NCBI GenBank assembly: GCA_014874455.1
Contig: JADBJL010000076.1
Coordinates: 1 to 64,000, forward strand
Direction: 5' to 3'
Source of the DNA: Thermomicrobiaceae bacterium
GTDB lineage: Bacteria > Chloroflexota > Chloroflexia > Thermomicrobiales > Thermomicrobiaceae
Length of the DNA: 64,000 bases
In this document: positions 39,039-48,298 of the stretch, one piece after another
Layout of the letters: each line of letters starts with the position of its first letter
Position numbering within the stretch: position 1 is the stretch's first letter
Made by a program: the position numbers and the translations under genes
Notes under the pieces: generated by a model
The model's input: the letters and a program-made list of their open reading frames with translations, nothing else
Database searches by the model: none
What the model was told of the DNA's origin: nothing

Positions 39039-40085
39039 ATGAGCGCGCGCTTCGTGAACCTGGCCATCCTGATCCTGCTTGTGCTCGAGCTGGCGAGCGG
39101 TGTCGGCAATTTTCTCGTCGGGCAGCAAAGCGGCCAGTGGGTGTTCTGGCTGCACCGGGTCGGCGGGTGGGGCCTCGCCTGCCTGCTCTGCTGGAAGTGG
39201 GGCATCGTCGTCCGTTCCTACCGGCGCCATGGGCTGACGCCGGGAACCGCCTTCTCGGCGCTGGTGGGGGTCATGTTCCTCGCATCGCTCGGAACCGGCC
39301 TGCTCTGGGCCACGACCGGGCTGCCGCGCCTGAGCGTGCCGCTCCTCGGAAACTGGACTGGTCTGAGCCTGCATGTCGCCGTCTCGCTGGCGCTGGCACC
39401 ACTGATCGCGCTGCACGCCGCGATGCGCTGGCCACGCCCGCGCCGGGTCGATCTGGCGAGCCGCCGGGCCGCGCTGCGCTACCTGGGCCTGCTCGCCGCC
39501 GGTTTCGTGCTCTGGCGTGCGCAGGAGGCCACCGCGGCAGCCGCCCGGCTCTCCGGTGCCCGGCGCCGCTTTACCGGCTCCCGGGAGGAAGGCAGCTTCC
39601 AGGGGAACGCGCACCCGGTCACCAACTGGCTGAGTGACCCGGTCTTGCGCCTCGACCCGGCAGGCTGGCGGCTGCGCGTCACCGGGCTGGTCGAGCGCGA
39701 GCTGGTGCTCTCCTACGATGAGGTGCTGGCGCTGCGCGCCGGTTCCCACCAGGCGCTGCTCGACTGCACCGGCGGCTGGTACACCGTACAGCGCTGGTCT
39801 GGTGTGCCGGTGGAGGCCGTACTCGATCAGGCGGGCACTGGGAAGGGAGCGCGCAGCCTGGTCGTGCGCTCAGCGACCGGCTACAGCCGCCGTTTCCCGC
39901 TCTCCCGAGCTGGCGAGCTGTTGCTGGCGACGCACGTCGAGGGAGAGCCGCTCTCTGCCGCGCACGGCTTCCCCCTGCGGCTGGTAGCGCCTGGCTACCG
40001 CGGCTACCACTGGGTCAAGTGGGTGGTGGAACTGGAGGTGAGCCAGGAGCCGGCCTGGCTGCAATCGCCGCTACCGCTCCAGTAG
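39039..40085 (+). CDS. Membrane-anchored sulfite-oxidase-type molybdopterin oxidoreductase
   Basis: 348 residues from the ATG at 39039, preceded by GAGAG. The N-terminal ~160 residues form about four membrane segments with histidines placed as in b-type haem proteins (WVFWLHRVGGW, SLHVAVSLALAPLIALHAAMRW). A sulfite-oxidase-like molybdopterin domain follows, with the molybdenum-ligand Cys243 in ALLDCTGGWYTVQRWSGVPV and PLRLVAPGYRGYHWVKW. The protein combines a quinol-linked haem anchor with a catalytic domain in one chain. The substrate is unknown. It ends 6 bp from convergent gpmI. Confidence 0.85.
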   Translation: MSARFVNLAILILLVLELASGVGNFLVGQQSGQWVFWLHRVGGWGLACLLCWKWGIVVRSYRRHGLTPGTAFSALVGVMFLASLGTGLLWATTGLPRLSVPLLGNWTGLSLHVAVSLALAPLIALHAAMRWPRPRRVDLASRRAALRYLGLLAAGFVLWRAQEATAAAARLSGARRRFTGSREEGSFQGNAHPVTNWLSDPVLRLDPAGWRLRVTGLVERELVLSYDEVLALRAGSHQALLDCTGGWYTVQRWSGVPVEAVLDQAGTGKGARSLVVRSATGYSRRFPLSRAGELLLATHVEGEPLSAAHGFPLRLVAPGYRGYHWVKWVVELEVSQEPAWLQSPLPLQ

Positions 40086-40091
40086 GCGCGC

Positions 40092-41645
40092 TCAACCCTC
40101 GATCAAGCTCTGACCCGTCATCTCCTCCGGTTGCCGGAGGGCCAGGATCTGGAGCACCGTCGGCGCGACGTCGGCCAGCCGCCCGCCAGCGCGCAGCCGG
40201 GAGTGCCGATAAGGGGAGTCGCCCGGAGTCACGATCACGAAGGGCACCGGGTTCTTGGTGTGAGCTGTCCAGACCTCGTTCGTGCCCGGGATCAGCATCT
40301 CGTCGGCATTGCCGTGGTCAGCGGTGACGACTACCGCGCCGCCGCGCGCCAGCGTGGCCTCGACGATCCGCCCCAGGCACTCGTCCACGCACTCGACGGC
40401 ACGGACGGCGGCTTCGAAGACGCCGGTATGCCCGACCATATCGGGGTTGGCATAGTTGATGAGCACGAACGCGTACTGCCCGCTCGCGATCGCCTCGAGG
40501 GCAGCCTCGGTCACGCCCGGCGCGCTCATCTCCGGCTTGAGGTCGTAGGTCGGCACCTTCGGCGAGGGAACCAGCTTGCGATCCTCGCCAGGGAAGGGCT
40601 CCTCGCGCCCGCCGTTGAAGAAGTAGGTGACATGGGCGTACTTCTCGGTCTCGGCAGTGTGAAACTGGCGCAGGCCGGCGTCGCTCACCACTTCGGCCAG
40701 CGGCCGGCGCACGTTCTCGGTCGGGAAAGCGACCAATACCGGGAAGTCGGGTTCGTACTCGGCCAGCGTGACCATCACCAGCTCACGCGGGACGCGGCAG
40801 CGCTCGAACGCCGCAAAGCTGGCATCGGTAAGCGCCTGGGTGAGCTGGCGCGCGCGGTCGGCGCGGAAGTTGAAGAAGACGACCGCGTCGCCGTCGGCGA
40901 TCGGCGCGCGGGGCCGGCCATCTGGGCCGACGATGACGACCGGCTCGATGAACTCGTCGGTGATCCCACGCTCGTACGACTGCTGGATCGCGGCCAGCGG
41001 GTCGGTCGCGGTCGGGCCCTGGCCGCAGACGATGGCGTCGTAGGCGCGCTTCGTGCGATCCCAGCGCTTGTCTCGATCCATGGCGTAATAGCGGCCGCAG
41101 ACGCTGGCCACGTAGCCGGTGCCGAGTTCCTCCATGTGGGCCAGCAGACGACGCAGGAAGCCGAGGCCGGAGGTCGGCTCGGTGTCACGCCCGTCGGTGA
41201 AGGCGTGGACGGCCACGCGCTCGAGCCGGTGACGGGCAGCGAGTTCCAGGAGCGCCTCAAGGTGCCGCTGGTGGCTGTGGACTCCGCCGTCGCCGATCAG
41301 ACCGAGGAGGTGAAGCGTCCGGCCGGGCTGGCACGCCCGCTCGACCGCGGCCAGCAGCGCCGGGTTCTGGGAGAACGTGCCGTCTTCGATCGCCAGGTCG
41401 ATCTTGGTGATGAGCTGGTAGACGATGCGGCCGGCCCCGAGGTTGAGGTGGCCGACCTCGGAGTTGCCCATCTGGTCGTCGGGTAACCCGACGTCCAGTC
41501 CCGAGCAGCGGAGCGTCGTCATCGGGTAGCTGGCCTGGAGTCGATCCATGACCGGTGTCCCGGCGGCCAGGATCGCGTTACCGGGGTAGTCCGGCCCGAT
41601 AGCCCAGCCATCGAGGATCACCAGCACGACCGTCGAGGGCGTCAC
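40092..41645 (-). CDS. gpmI: 2,3-bisphosphoglycerate-independent phosphoglycerate mutase
   Basis: 517 residues from a GTG behind GGAGGG; an upstream ATG would add 13 unlikely residues. It converts 3- to 2-phosphoglycerate in glycolysis using two Mn ions. VLVILDGWAIG, the catalytic Ser62 in QMGNSEVGHLNLGAGR, HAFTDGRDTEP, FFNFRADRARQL, YANPDMVGHTG and VTADHGNADEM are all present in the usual order. The length is typical. Confidence 0.97.
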   Translation of the reverse strand: MTPSTVVLVILDGWAIGPDYPGNAILAAGTPVMDRLQASYPMTTLRCSGLDVGLPDDQMGNSEVGHLNLGAGRIVYQLITKIDLAIEDGTFSQNPALLAAVERACQPGRTLHLLGLIGDGGVHSHQRHLEALLELAARHRLERVAVHAFTDGRDTEPTSGLGFLRRLLAHMEELGTGYVASVCGRYYAMDRDKRWDRTKRAYDAIVCGQGPTATDPLAAIQQSYERGITDEFIEPVVIVGPDGRPRAPIADGDAVVFFNFRADRARQLTQALTDASFAAFERCRVPRELVMVTLAEYEPDFPVLVAFPTENVRRPLAEVVSDAGLRQFHTAETEKYAHVTYFFNGGREEPFPGEDRKLVPSPKVPTYDLKPEMSAPGVTEAALEAIASGQYAFVLINYANPDMVGHTGVFEAAVRAVECVDECLGRIVEATLARGGAVVVTADHGNADEMLIPGTNEVWTAHTKNPVPFVIVTPGDSPYRHSRLRAGGRLADVAPTVLQILALRQPEEMTGQSLIEG

Positions 41646-41847
41646 GCTCCGCTCCCTCCGTATGTCAGCGCTCCGGCCCGTCATGGCTCACACGAGGCCG
41701 AGCAGTGCCGCCTCATGGTAGTGACCAGGCGGCCACGATGCAAGCTGCCGGATTCTCAGGCACATCAGCACAGGCTCGTCTGCCTGGGGGCAGGGTACAA
41801 TGCCACCGGCGAGGTATGCCAGCGAGGTGACAGGAGGAAGGGCTCGG

Positions 41848-43518
41848 ATGCGCAGCGAGTTGATCACCCACGGGATCGAGCGGGCGCCGGCCCGGGCGAT
41901 GCTCCGGGCTGTGGGGTTCACCGACGAGGACTTCGAGAAGCCGATCGTCGCGATCGCCAACACCTGGACGGACGCGATGCCGTGCAACTACCACCTGCGG
42001 GAGCTAGCGCAGCACCTGCGCGAGGGGATCCGCGAGGCCGGCGGCGTCCCGGTCGAGTTCAACACTGTCGCGGTCAACGACGGGATCAGCATGGGGACGC
42101 AGGCGATGAAAGCCTCCCTGATCAGCCGGGAGGTCATCGCCGACTCGATCGAGCTGATGGCGCACGGCTACCAGTTCGACGCAGTCGTCGCGCTGGTGTC
42201 GTGCGACAAGACGATTCCCGGCGGCGCGATGGGCGTGATCCGCTCCGGCGTGCCGGGGATGGTGCTCTACGGTGGATCGATCGCGCCCGGCCAGTGGGGC
42301 GGCCGCGAGCTGACCATCGTCGAGGTGTTCGAAGCCGTGGGTGCCTACGCCGCGGGCAAGATCAGCTACGAGGAGCTGCGCGAGATCGAGCGCCACGCGA
42401 TCCCCGGGCCGGGTGCCTGCGGCGGGCAATATACGGCCAACACGATGTCGATCGCGCTGGAGGTGCTCGGGCTGTCGCCGATGGGCTACAACGCCATCCC
42501 GGCCGTTGCGCCGGAGAAAGCGGAGGCGACGCGAGAGGCCGGCCGGCGGTTCATGGAGGTGGTGCGAGCCGGGCGCACGCCGAGGGACTTCCTCACGAAA
42601 GCCTCGTTCGATAACGCGATTGCGGCGGTGGCGGCGACGGGTGGCTCGACCAATGCGATCTTGCACCTGATCGCCATCGCGCGCGAGGTCGGCATCGAGC
42701 TGAAGCTCGAGGACTTCGACGAGATCAGCCGGCGCACGCCGGTGATCGCCGACCTGAAGCCCTGGGGCAAGTACGTGGCCTGGAGCCTCTACAAGGCCGG
42801 CGGCAGCAAGCTGGTGACCAAGCGGCTCCTCGATGCCGGGCTGGTCGACGGATCGGCGATGACGGTGACCGGCCAGACACTCGCCCAGACGGTGGCCGAC
42901 GCCACTGAAGCCCCAGGCCAGCCGGTGGTCTACGACCCAGCCAAGCCGCTCAAGCCGCACGGTGGGCTGGTCATCCTCCGTGGCTCGCTGGCGCCGGACG
43001 GGGCTGTGCTCAAGCTCGCCGGCACCGAGCAGACGTATTTCCGCGGCCCGGCCCGCGTGTTCGACACGGAGGAGGACGCGCTGCGGGCTGTGCTCGATCG
43101 GCAGATCAGGCCTGGCGACGTGGTCATCATCCGCTACGAAGGGCCGAAGGGCGGGCCAGGCATGCGGGAGATGCTCAGCGTGACCGCCGCGCTCGTCGGC
43201 GAGGGGCTGGGGCCGGAGGTAGCGCTGGTTACCGATGGCCGCTTCTCCGGCGGTACCAAGGGACTGATGATCGGCCACGTGGCGCCGGAAGCCCCGCTGG
43301 GCGGCCCGATCGCGCTCGTCCGCGACGGTGACACCATCACGATCGATATCGAGGGTCGGCGGCTCGACCTCGAGGTGCCGGACGCGGAGCTTGCCCAGCG
43401 CCGCGCGCAGTGGACGCCTCCGCCGCCGCGGTTCACGCATGGCGTCTTCGCGCGCTATGCCGCACTGGTCAGCTCGGCCTCCGAAGGGGCCGTCCTGCGC
43501 ACGCCGTCCTGGACGTAA
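41848..43518 (+). CDS. ilvD: Dihydroxy-acid dehydratase
   Basis: 556 residues from the ATG at 41848, preceded by AGGAGGAAG. It makes the 2-keto acids of valine and isoleucine with an iron-sulfur cluster. VAIANTWTDAMPCNYHLRELA, SCDKTIPGGAMG, GPGACGGQYTANTMS, and GRFSGGTKGLMIGHVAPEA carry the cluster cysteines and active-site Ser. TACAAT at 41796-41801 is a candidate -10. No other isoleucine/valine gene is in the window. Confidence 0.97.
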   Translation: MRSELITHGIERAPARAMLRAVGFTDEDFEKPIVAIANTWTDAMPCNYHLRELAQHLREGIREAGGVPVEFNTVAVNDGISMGTQAMKASLISREVIADSIELMAHGYQFDAVVALVSCDKTIPGGAMGVIRSGVPGMVLYGGSIAPGQWGGRELTIVEVFEAVGAYAAGKISYEELREIERHAIPGPGACGGQYTANTMSIALEVLGLSPMGYNAIPAVAPEKAEATREAGRRFMEVVRAGRTPRDFLTKASFDNAIAAVAATGGSTNAILHLIAIAREVGIELKLEDFDEISRRTPVIADLKPWGKYVAWSLYKAGGSKLVTKRLLDAGLVDGSAMTVTGQTLAQTVADATEAPGQPVVYDPAKPLKPHGGLVILRGSLAPDGAVLKLAGTEQTYFRGPARVFDTEEDALRAVLDRQIRPGDVVIIRYEGPKGGPGMREMLSVTAALVGEGLGPEVALVTDGRFSGGTKGLMIGHVAPEAPLGGPIALVRDGDTITIDIEGRRLDLEVPDAELAQRRAQWTPPPPRFTHGVFARYAALVSSASEGAVLRTPSWT

Positions 43519-43921
43519 GCAAGGGCTGAGCGGTTTCATCGCGCGTTCCCGTATCGCGAGAGCCAGGCCGCAACCGGACGGAACCGCGCTGCGGATCGAG
43601 CAGGGTCTCGGCGAACTCGATCGGCATCTCGCCGAGCCCCTGGCGACAGGGGAGGCGTCTTCGTCACCGGGCTCGGCTGTTTCTGTGGGCTGCAGGAGCT
43701 CGACGGCAGGCGGTATCCGGGAATGACGCCATTGCTTGCGACGCCGAGGACATGATCGCGACCGAGCAGGTGGCTGCGGCCGGGGCAATGCAGGAGCATA
43801 CCTCGCGAGCTGGTTCAGGACGGCTCGAGTGAGCCAACCGGCATGGCAGCGATCCTCGGCCCGCCCATCAGGCTCGGCCGAAAGCGAGCGGAAACGGTAG
43901 GCAATGGCAGTGGCTAGGTGA
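43519..43921. other. Intergenic region, possibly a degraded gene remnant
   Basis: 403 bases between ilvD and a two-gene unknown pair. No intact gene is visible. A plus-strand stretch around 43590-43655 reads as GLGELDRHLAEPLATGEA. A one-base frame change then continues as FVTGLGCFCGLQELDGRR up to a stop near 43753. This would fit a decayed, frameshifted coding remnant, but I recognise no family and the match may be chance in GC-rich DNA. Confidence 0.3.
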
Positions 43922-44410
43922 TTGCTGGGACGGGGGATGGCCGGAGGAGAGATGCCGCCGATCGCTGGTGGCGGCCGGTTCGAGGATCTTCGTCGTCTAC
44001 GGATCCACCAGCTTGCAGCGCTCAGCGATGAGGAGTTCGCGGCGGAGGTGTTGGAGCATCAGTCGGCCCGGTGGCGTATGAGCGCCCTGCGCGAGCACGC
44101 GAGGAAGCACTGGAGAGACTTTGAGGCAGTCCTCGGCTACGGGCTCGCACCAAGCGATCTCTCCGAACTGAGTCACCTGGCCCTTAGGTCGTGGGAGCGG
44201 CTGTTTACAGGGATCGAGCCTGCCGACGGTCGGGTGACCTACGTCTTCATGGCTTCGCTCATCAGTGGAGGTGCTATGCTTACGGTGGTAACAAGGAGCG
44301 GTCGGATTCGTACAGTGATCCCGGTCGAGCGCATCGACGGTTGGCTCGATCTTCGCGGTCACTTGGTGGAGGTGACAGAGCGTGCCCATCGACTTGGCCT
44401 TCGCCATTGA
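43922..44410 (+). CDS. Uncharacterised protein, first of an overlapping pair
   Basis: 162 residues; ATG or nearby internal ATGs (43937, 43952) are possible starts. I recognise no family. The middle is helical and charged (LSDEEFAAEVLEHQSARWRMSALREHARKHWRDFE). The C-terminal third alternates beta strands (VTYVFMASLISGG, MLTVVTRSGRIRTVIPV). It overlaps the next gene by 29 nt. Codon use looks less GC-rich than in the neighbours, suggesting later acquisition. A toxin-antitoxin or other two-gene accessory module is conceivable but unproven. Confidence 0.55.
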   Translation: MLGRGMAGGEMPPIAGGGRFEDLRRLRIHQLAALSDEEFAAEVLEHQSARWRMSALREHARKHWRDFEAVLGYGLAPSDLSELSHLALRSWERLFTGIEPADGRVTYVFMASLISGGAMLTVVTRSGRIRTVIPVERIDGWLDLRGHLVEVTERAHRLGLRH

Positions 44411-44717
44411 ACGGTACGCTGAGCTCCTCGAGTATCTGCCGACTGATGAGGAGACCGAGGAAGTCATGTATACGCTCAGCTACCGAGATTACGTGCATGA
44501 CTTCCTCATGCAGGGCCAGCAGCCGACATCAGAACAGGTACGCATGCTGAGAGAGGCAGATGAGCGCTTACTAGCCATGCGCGAGCACCTCATCCGCCGG
44601 TTCCCGTGGGTCGTTGCTCGAGATGATCTTCCTCCTGAGCGCTGGTGGTGGCGGCTGCACCGCTGTGCCGCACTTGAAGGTGCGCGAGCATCAATGCGCA
44701 GCGAGCATACGGCATAA
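44382..44717 (+). CDS. Uncharacterised protein, second of an overlapping pair
   Basis: 111 residues starting at a GTG inside the preceding gene. No family recognised. Mostly helical and acidic in the first two thirds (YAELLEYLPTDEETEEVMYTLSYRDYVHDFLMQG), with a Trp-rich end (RFPWVV, PPERWWWRLHR). The overlap with the upstream gene suggests translational coupling and a joint role. The next 236 bp up to purK show nothing convincing apart from two copies of CCGGCTACGCT (44891, 44950). Confidence 0.55.
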   Translation: MPIDLAFAIERYAELLEYLPTDEETEEVMYTLSYRDYVHDFLMQGQQPTSEQVRMLREADERLLAMREHLIRRFPWVVARDDLPPERWWWRLHRCAALEGARASMRSEHTA

Positions 44718-44953
44718 TTGAGCAGTCGCGACGATGACAGCCGCCGATCTCACGGCCCGCGGCGAGCCGGGATCGACGGCGTTTTCGTGCGCGGAAGTAT
44801 TACTGGCCGTCTCGGATTCAGCTACAGTCCAGGGGTGGCGGGCGGGTCTGACCGGGGGCGACGCCCGCCGGTACCGATCACCGGCTGCTCCCGGCTACGC
44901 TTCGGGGGGCCGGACGGACGCGGGATCGACCCGCAGCCAGCGAGTCGCACCGG

Positions 44954-46069
44954 CTACGCTCGGGGAAGCGGCTCGCCCGCATGCTCGATGACTTCGAGGA
45001 GCCGGGCGAGCCGGCGCTCGCGCTCCTCGGCGTTGGCCGCGAGGACGGTCACGTGGCCGAGCTTGCGGCGCGGGCGCGGTGCCTTGCCGTAGACATGGAC
45101 GTGGGCGCCAGGCACGCGCAGCAGCGTCTCGAGCGGCGGCACGCTGCCCAGCAGGTTCACTATGCCGGCGTAGCCGCGGGGATTGACCTCGCCTAGGGGC
45201 AGCCCGAGGATAGCCCGAAGGTGCTGCTCGAACTGGCTGGTCTCCGCTCCCTCGATCGTCCAGTGGCCGGAGTTGTGCACGCGGGGCGCCATCTCGTTGG
45301 CCAGCAACTCGCCGCCCACGACGAAGAACTCGATGGCCAGCACGCCGGTGTAGTCGAGCTCGTAAAGCACCCCGCGCGCGTAGGCTTCGGCCATCTCCTG
45401 GAGGCGGCAGTTGTCCAAGCGGGCCGGAGCGCGCGAGCAGAAGAGGATACCCTCGCGGTGCTCGTTTTCGACGAGGGGATAGACGACTGTCGAGCCGTCG
45501 CGGCCCCGCGCCGCCAGCACCGAGACCTCACCGTCGAAGGGCACGAGCTGTTCGAGAAGGCAGGGTACCCCGCCGAGCTGTCGCCAGGCCGCTGAGGCCG
45601 TCGCGCGATCCTCGATACGCGCCTGGCCCTTGCCGTCGTAGCCCAGCCGACGCGTCTTCAAGAGCGCAGGCAGGCCGATCGACGCCAGGGCGCGCTCGAG
45701 TTCATCTTCGCTCCCCACTGGGGCATAGGCCGGCACCGGGATGCCGCAAGCCTCGAACAGGCGCTTCTCGGAGAGCCGATCCTGTGCGATCTCGAGCGCG
45801 CGCGGCGGAGGGTAGGCAGGCACCTGGCCGGTGAGCCACTCGACGGCGGTAGCTGGCACGTTCTCGAACTCGTAGGTGACCAGATCCACCCCCTCGACGA
45901 ACGTCCGAAGCGCCTCAGGATCGTCGTAGGCGCCCACCACCAGCTCGCCCACCTGGCCGGCCGGAGCGTCGGGTGCTGGGTCGAGGAAACGGAAGCGCAG
46001 GCCCAGCGGGTAGCCGGCCAGCGCCAGCATGCGGCCGAGCTGCCCGCCACCCAGGATGCCGATCCTCAT
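44954..46069 (-). CDS. purK: N5-carboxyaminoimidazole ribonucleotide synthase
   Basis: 371 residues. It carboxylates AIR with ATP and bicarbonate in purine synthesis and hands the product to PurE, encoded just upstream. MRIGILGGGQLGRMLALAGYPLG starts a pre-ATP-grasp fold, with VTYEFENVP, KTRRLGYDGKGQ, EQLVPFDGEVSVLAAR and EMAPRVHNSGHWTIEGAETSQFEQHLRA as the ATP-grasp and substrate blocks. It lies 15 nt behind purE in one operon. Confidence 0.97.
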   Translation of the reverse strand: MRIGILGGGQLGRMLALAGYPLGLRFRFLDPAPDAPAGQVGELVVGAYDDPEALRTFVEGVDLVTYEFENVPATAVEWLTGQVPAYPPPRALEIAQDRLSEKRLFEACGIPVPAYAPVGSEDELERALASIGLPALLKTRRLGYDGKGQARIEDRATASAAWRQLGGVPCLLEQLVPFDGEVSVLAARGRDGSTVVYPLVENEHREGILFCSRAPARLDNCRLQEMAEAYARGVLYELDYTGVLAIEFFVVGGELLANEMAPRVHNSGHWTIEGAETSQFEQHLRAILGLPLGEVNPRGYAGIVNLLGSVPPLETLLRVPGAHVHVYGKAPRPRRKLGHVTVLAANAEERERRLARLLEVIEHAGEPLPRA

Positions 46070-46084
46070 CCGTCCTCCACGAAT

Positions 46085-46636
46085 CTAGGCACCGTCCCGC
46101 GGATCGGGATGCTCGAGCACGGCGCGCGTCTGCGCCTCCCGGTAGCGGCGCAGCGCCTCCCGGATGGCTGGATACTTCGCGCCGAGGATGGCAGCGGCCA
46201 GCAACGCGGCGTTGATCGCTCCAGCCCGCCCGATCGCCAGCGTGCCGACGGGTACCCCAGCGGGCATCTGGACGATCGAGAGCAGCGAGTCCAGCCCATG
46301 CAGCGCGTGCGACTGCACCGGCACGCCCAGCACCGGCAGCACTGTCTTGGACGCGGCCATCCCCGGGAGGTGGGCGGCGCCGCCGGCGCCGGCGATGATC
46401 ACCTCCAGGCCGCGCCCCTCCGCCGAGGAGGCGTACTCGAAGAGCAGATCCGGCGTCCGGTGTGCCGAGACGACCCGCACCTCGTGCGGGATGCCGAGCT
46501 GCTCCAGGGTGGCGGCGGCGTGGGACAGCGTCTCCCAGTCCGATCGGGAGCCCATAATCACGCCGACGAGTGGGCGGTCAGGCACCCGCTCACCATCTGG
46601 AAGGCGTGGTGGCTCGCCCTGCATTGCTGGTTGCAC
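46085..46636 (-). CDS. purE: N5-CAIR mutase (PurE, class I)
   Basis: 183 residues from a GTG; an ATG at 46624 is an equally possible start. It moves the carboxyl group of N5-CAIR to carbon 4 to make [49 protein letters not shown] and [37 protein letters not shown] are the diagnostic blocks, with the active-site His in SAHRTP. Direct pairing with purK is the usual bacterial arrangement. Confidence 0.97.
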   Translation of the reverse strand: MQPAMQGEPPRLPDGERVPDRPLVGVIMGSRSDWETLSHAAATLEQLGIPHEVRVVSAHRTPDLLFEYASSAEGRGLEVIIAGAGGAAHLPGMAASKTVLPVLGVPVQSHALHGLDSLLSIVQMPAGVPVGTLAIGRAGAINAALLAAAILGAKYPAIREALRRYREAQTRAVLEHPDPRDGA

Positions 46637-46691
46637 ATCCTTTCGCTCTCTGCCCTGGAAGGATGAACTGCTTTCGATCGACCTCCACGGC

Positions 46692-48158
46692 TCAGTCCTC
46701 GCCCTGCGCCTTGGTGAAACCGGGCTCCCCGTCGAACTCGAGCAGGCGCTGGATCCGGAACCAGGGATAGCGCTCGCCGATCCGTGACACGAGCTGGAAG
46801 ATCTCAGCGTCGGTCACGCGAGCGTCCACCGAGCGCGCCAGGAACCGGCAGCGCCAGTGGTCGACGTAATCCGTCGTCGCTCCGGTCGGTGGGTAGACTT
46901 GGAGTCCCCGGTTCGAGATGAGGTGCAGTCGGAAGGGCGTGTTGCCGGCGAGCTGCTCGAGCGCCGGCCCGAGTGTCTCTGGCATATCCGCTGCTTCGAG
47001 GTAGACATCGACCCCGACCAGGCTCCGCGACGAGACCTTGACGACGTCAGGCTCCGGCTTCACCGGCGGCAGCTCGATCGGGCGGTAGGCGCGCGGCTGC
47101 CACGTCGCCGAGCGGCGTCCGAGGTTGGCGATGATCGCGTCGGTGACCTCGGTCGTCCTCGCCGCGCGCTCGTCGCCGACGACGTCGCGAGTGAGCGTCT
47201 TCCCCTCCTCCAGCGTGACGATCACCGCCTGCTCGATCGCCTCGGCGGCCTCAAATTCGTCGAGGTAGCGGAGCATCATGACGGCGGTCAGGATCATGGC
47301 GGTCGGGTTGATCACGTTCTTGCCGGCGTACTTGGGCGCTGAGCCGTGCACCGGCTCGAAGATCGCGATGCCGTGACCCAGGTTGGCCGATGGCGCGAAG
47401 CCCAGCCCGCCGACCAGCCCGGATGCCAGGTCGCTGATGATGTCGCCGTTCATGTTGGTCGTCACGATCACGTCGAACTGCTCGGGCTGCTTGACGAGCT
47501 GGTGGGCACAGTTATCGATGATAATGTGCGACGCCTCGATGTCCGGGTACTCGCGGGCCACCTCCTCGAAGATGCGCTTGAAGCTGCCCTCGGTCAGCTT
47601 CAGGATGTTGGACTTGGTCGCGCCGTGGACGACGCGACGACCTTCGGCGCGGGCCAGCTCGAAGGCGAAGCGAATGACTTTCTCGCTCCCCTTGTACGAG
47701 ATCAGCTTCGCTGCGTTCCAGACGCCCGGCGTTTCACGGTACTCGATCGCGGCGTACAGGTCTTCGATATTCTCGCGCACGATCACCAGGTCGATGCCGC
47801 GCCCGCGATACGGCGTCGGGATCGTCGGCAGCTCTCGTACCGGCCGGACGTTGGCGAACGCCTCGAACAGTTTGCGCAGGGTGACGTTCGCGCTCTTCTC
47901 GCCGTACCCGACCGGCGTCTCGAGCGGCCCTTTGAGGACAACCCGGCTACGCTGGATCGACGCGATCGTGTCGTCCGGCACCCCGCTGGCGATGCCTTCC
48001 CGGAACACGCTGGCTCCGGCGCGTCGCACATCCCACTCGATCGGCACCCCGGTCGCCTCGACGATCCGGCGGGCGGACTCGACGACCTCTGGCCCGACGC
48101 CGTCGCCGGGGATCAGGGTGACCAGCTTCTTGCCCGCGGGCGTTACGTGGTACTTCAT
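46692..48158 (-). CDS. icd: Isocitrate dehydrogenase with C-terminal extension
   Basis: 488 residues. It decarboxylates isocitrate to 2-oxoglutarate. [67 protein letters not shown] and [23 protein letters not shown] are family-typical. Residues ~335-488 form an extra C-terminal domain like that of the Thermus and Rickettsia enzymes. The coenzyme preference (NAD or NADP) is not certain. It lies upstream of purE on the same strand, with a 55-bp gap. Confidence 0.94.
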   Translation of the reverse strand: MKYHVTPAGKKLVTLIPGDGVGPEVVESARRIVEATGVPIEWDVRRAGASVFREGIASGVPDDTIASIQRSRVVLKGPLETPVGYGEKSANVTLRKLFEAFANVRPVRELPTIPTPYRGRGIDLVIVRENIEDLYAAIEYRETPGVWNAAKLISYKGSEKVIRFAFELARAEGRRVVHGATKSNILKLTEGSFKRIFEEVAREYPDIEASHIIIDNCAHQLVKQPEQFDVIVTTNMNGDIISDLASGLVGGLGFAPSANLGHGIAIFEPVHGSAPKYAGKNVINPTAMILTAVMMLRYLDEFEAAEAIEQAVIVTLEEGKTLTRDVVGDERAARTTEVTDAIIANLGRRSATWQPRAYRPIELPPVKPEPDVVKVSSRSLVGVDVYLEAADMPETLGPALEQLAGNTPFRLHLISNRGLQVYPPTGATTDYVDHWRCRFLARSVDARVTDAEIFQLVSRIGERYPWFRIQRLLEFDGEPGFTKAQGED

Positions 48159-48298
48159 CGCTCCTACTCCGACATGTCACGCTGCCAACGCTGGCCAGTC
48201 GATATGGCCAACCGACGTTACGAGATCGGTTCTGACGCGTCAAGGCGGGGGTGGAGCCGCTCACGCCTCGTGACCGCACGCGATGGGACGTGCTCCGT

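Noticed and set aside
42004-43788. 594-codon minus-strand frame opposite ilvD
   Set aside because: Shadow of ilvD, rich in Arg, His and Pro, with no family features.
44718-45092. 124-codon plus-strand frame before purK
   Set aside because: Low-complexity Arg/Ser/Gly translation overlapping the 3' end of purK, with no ribosome site and no family.
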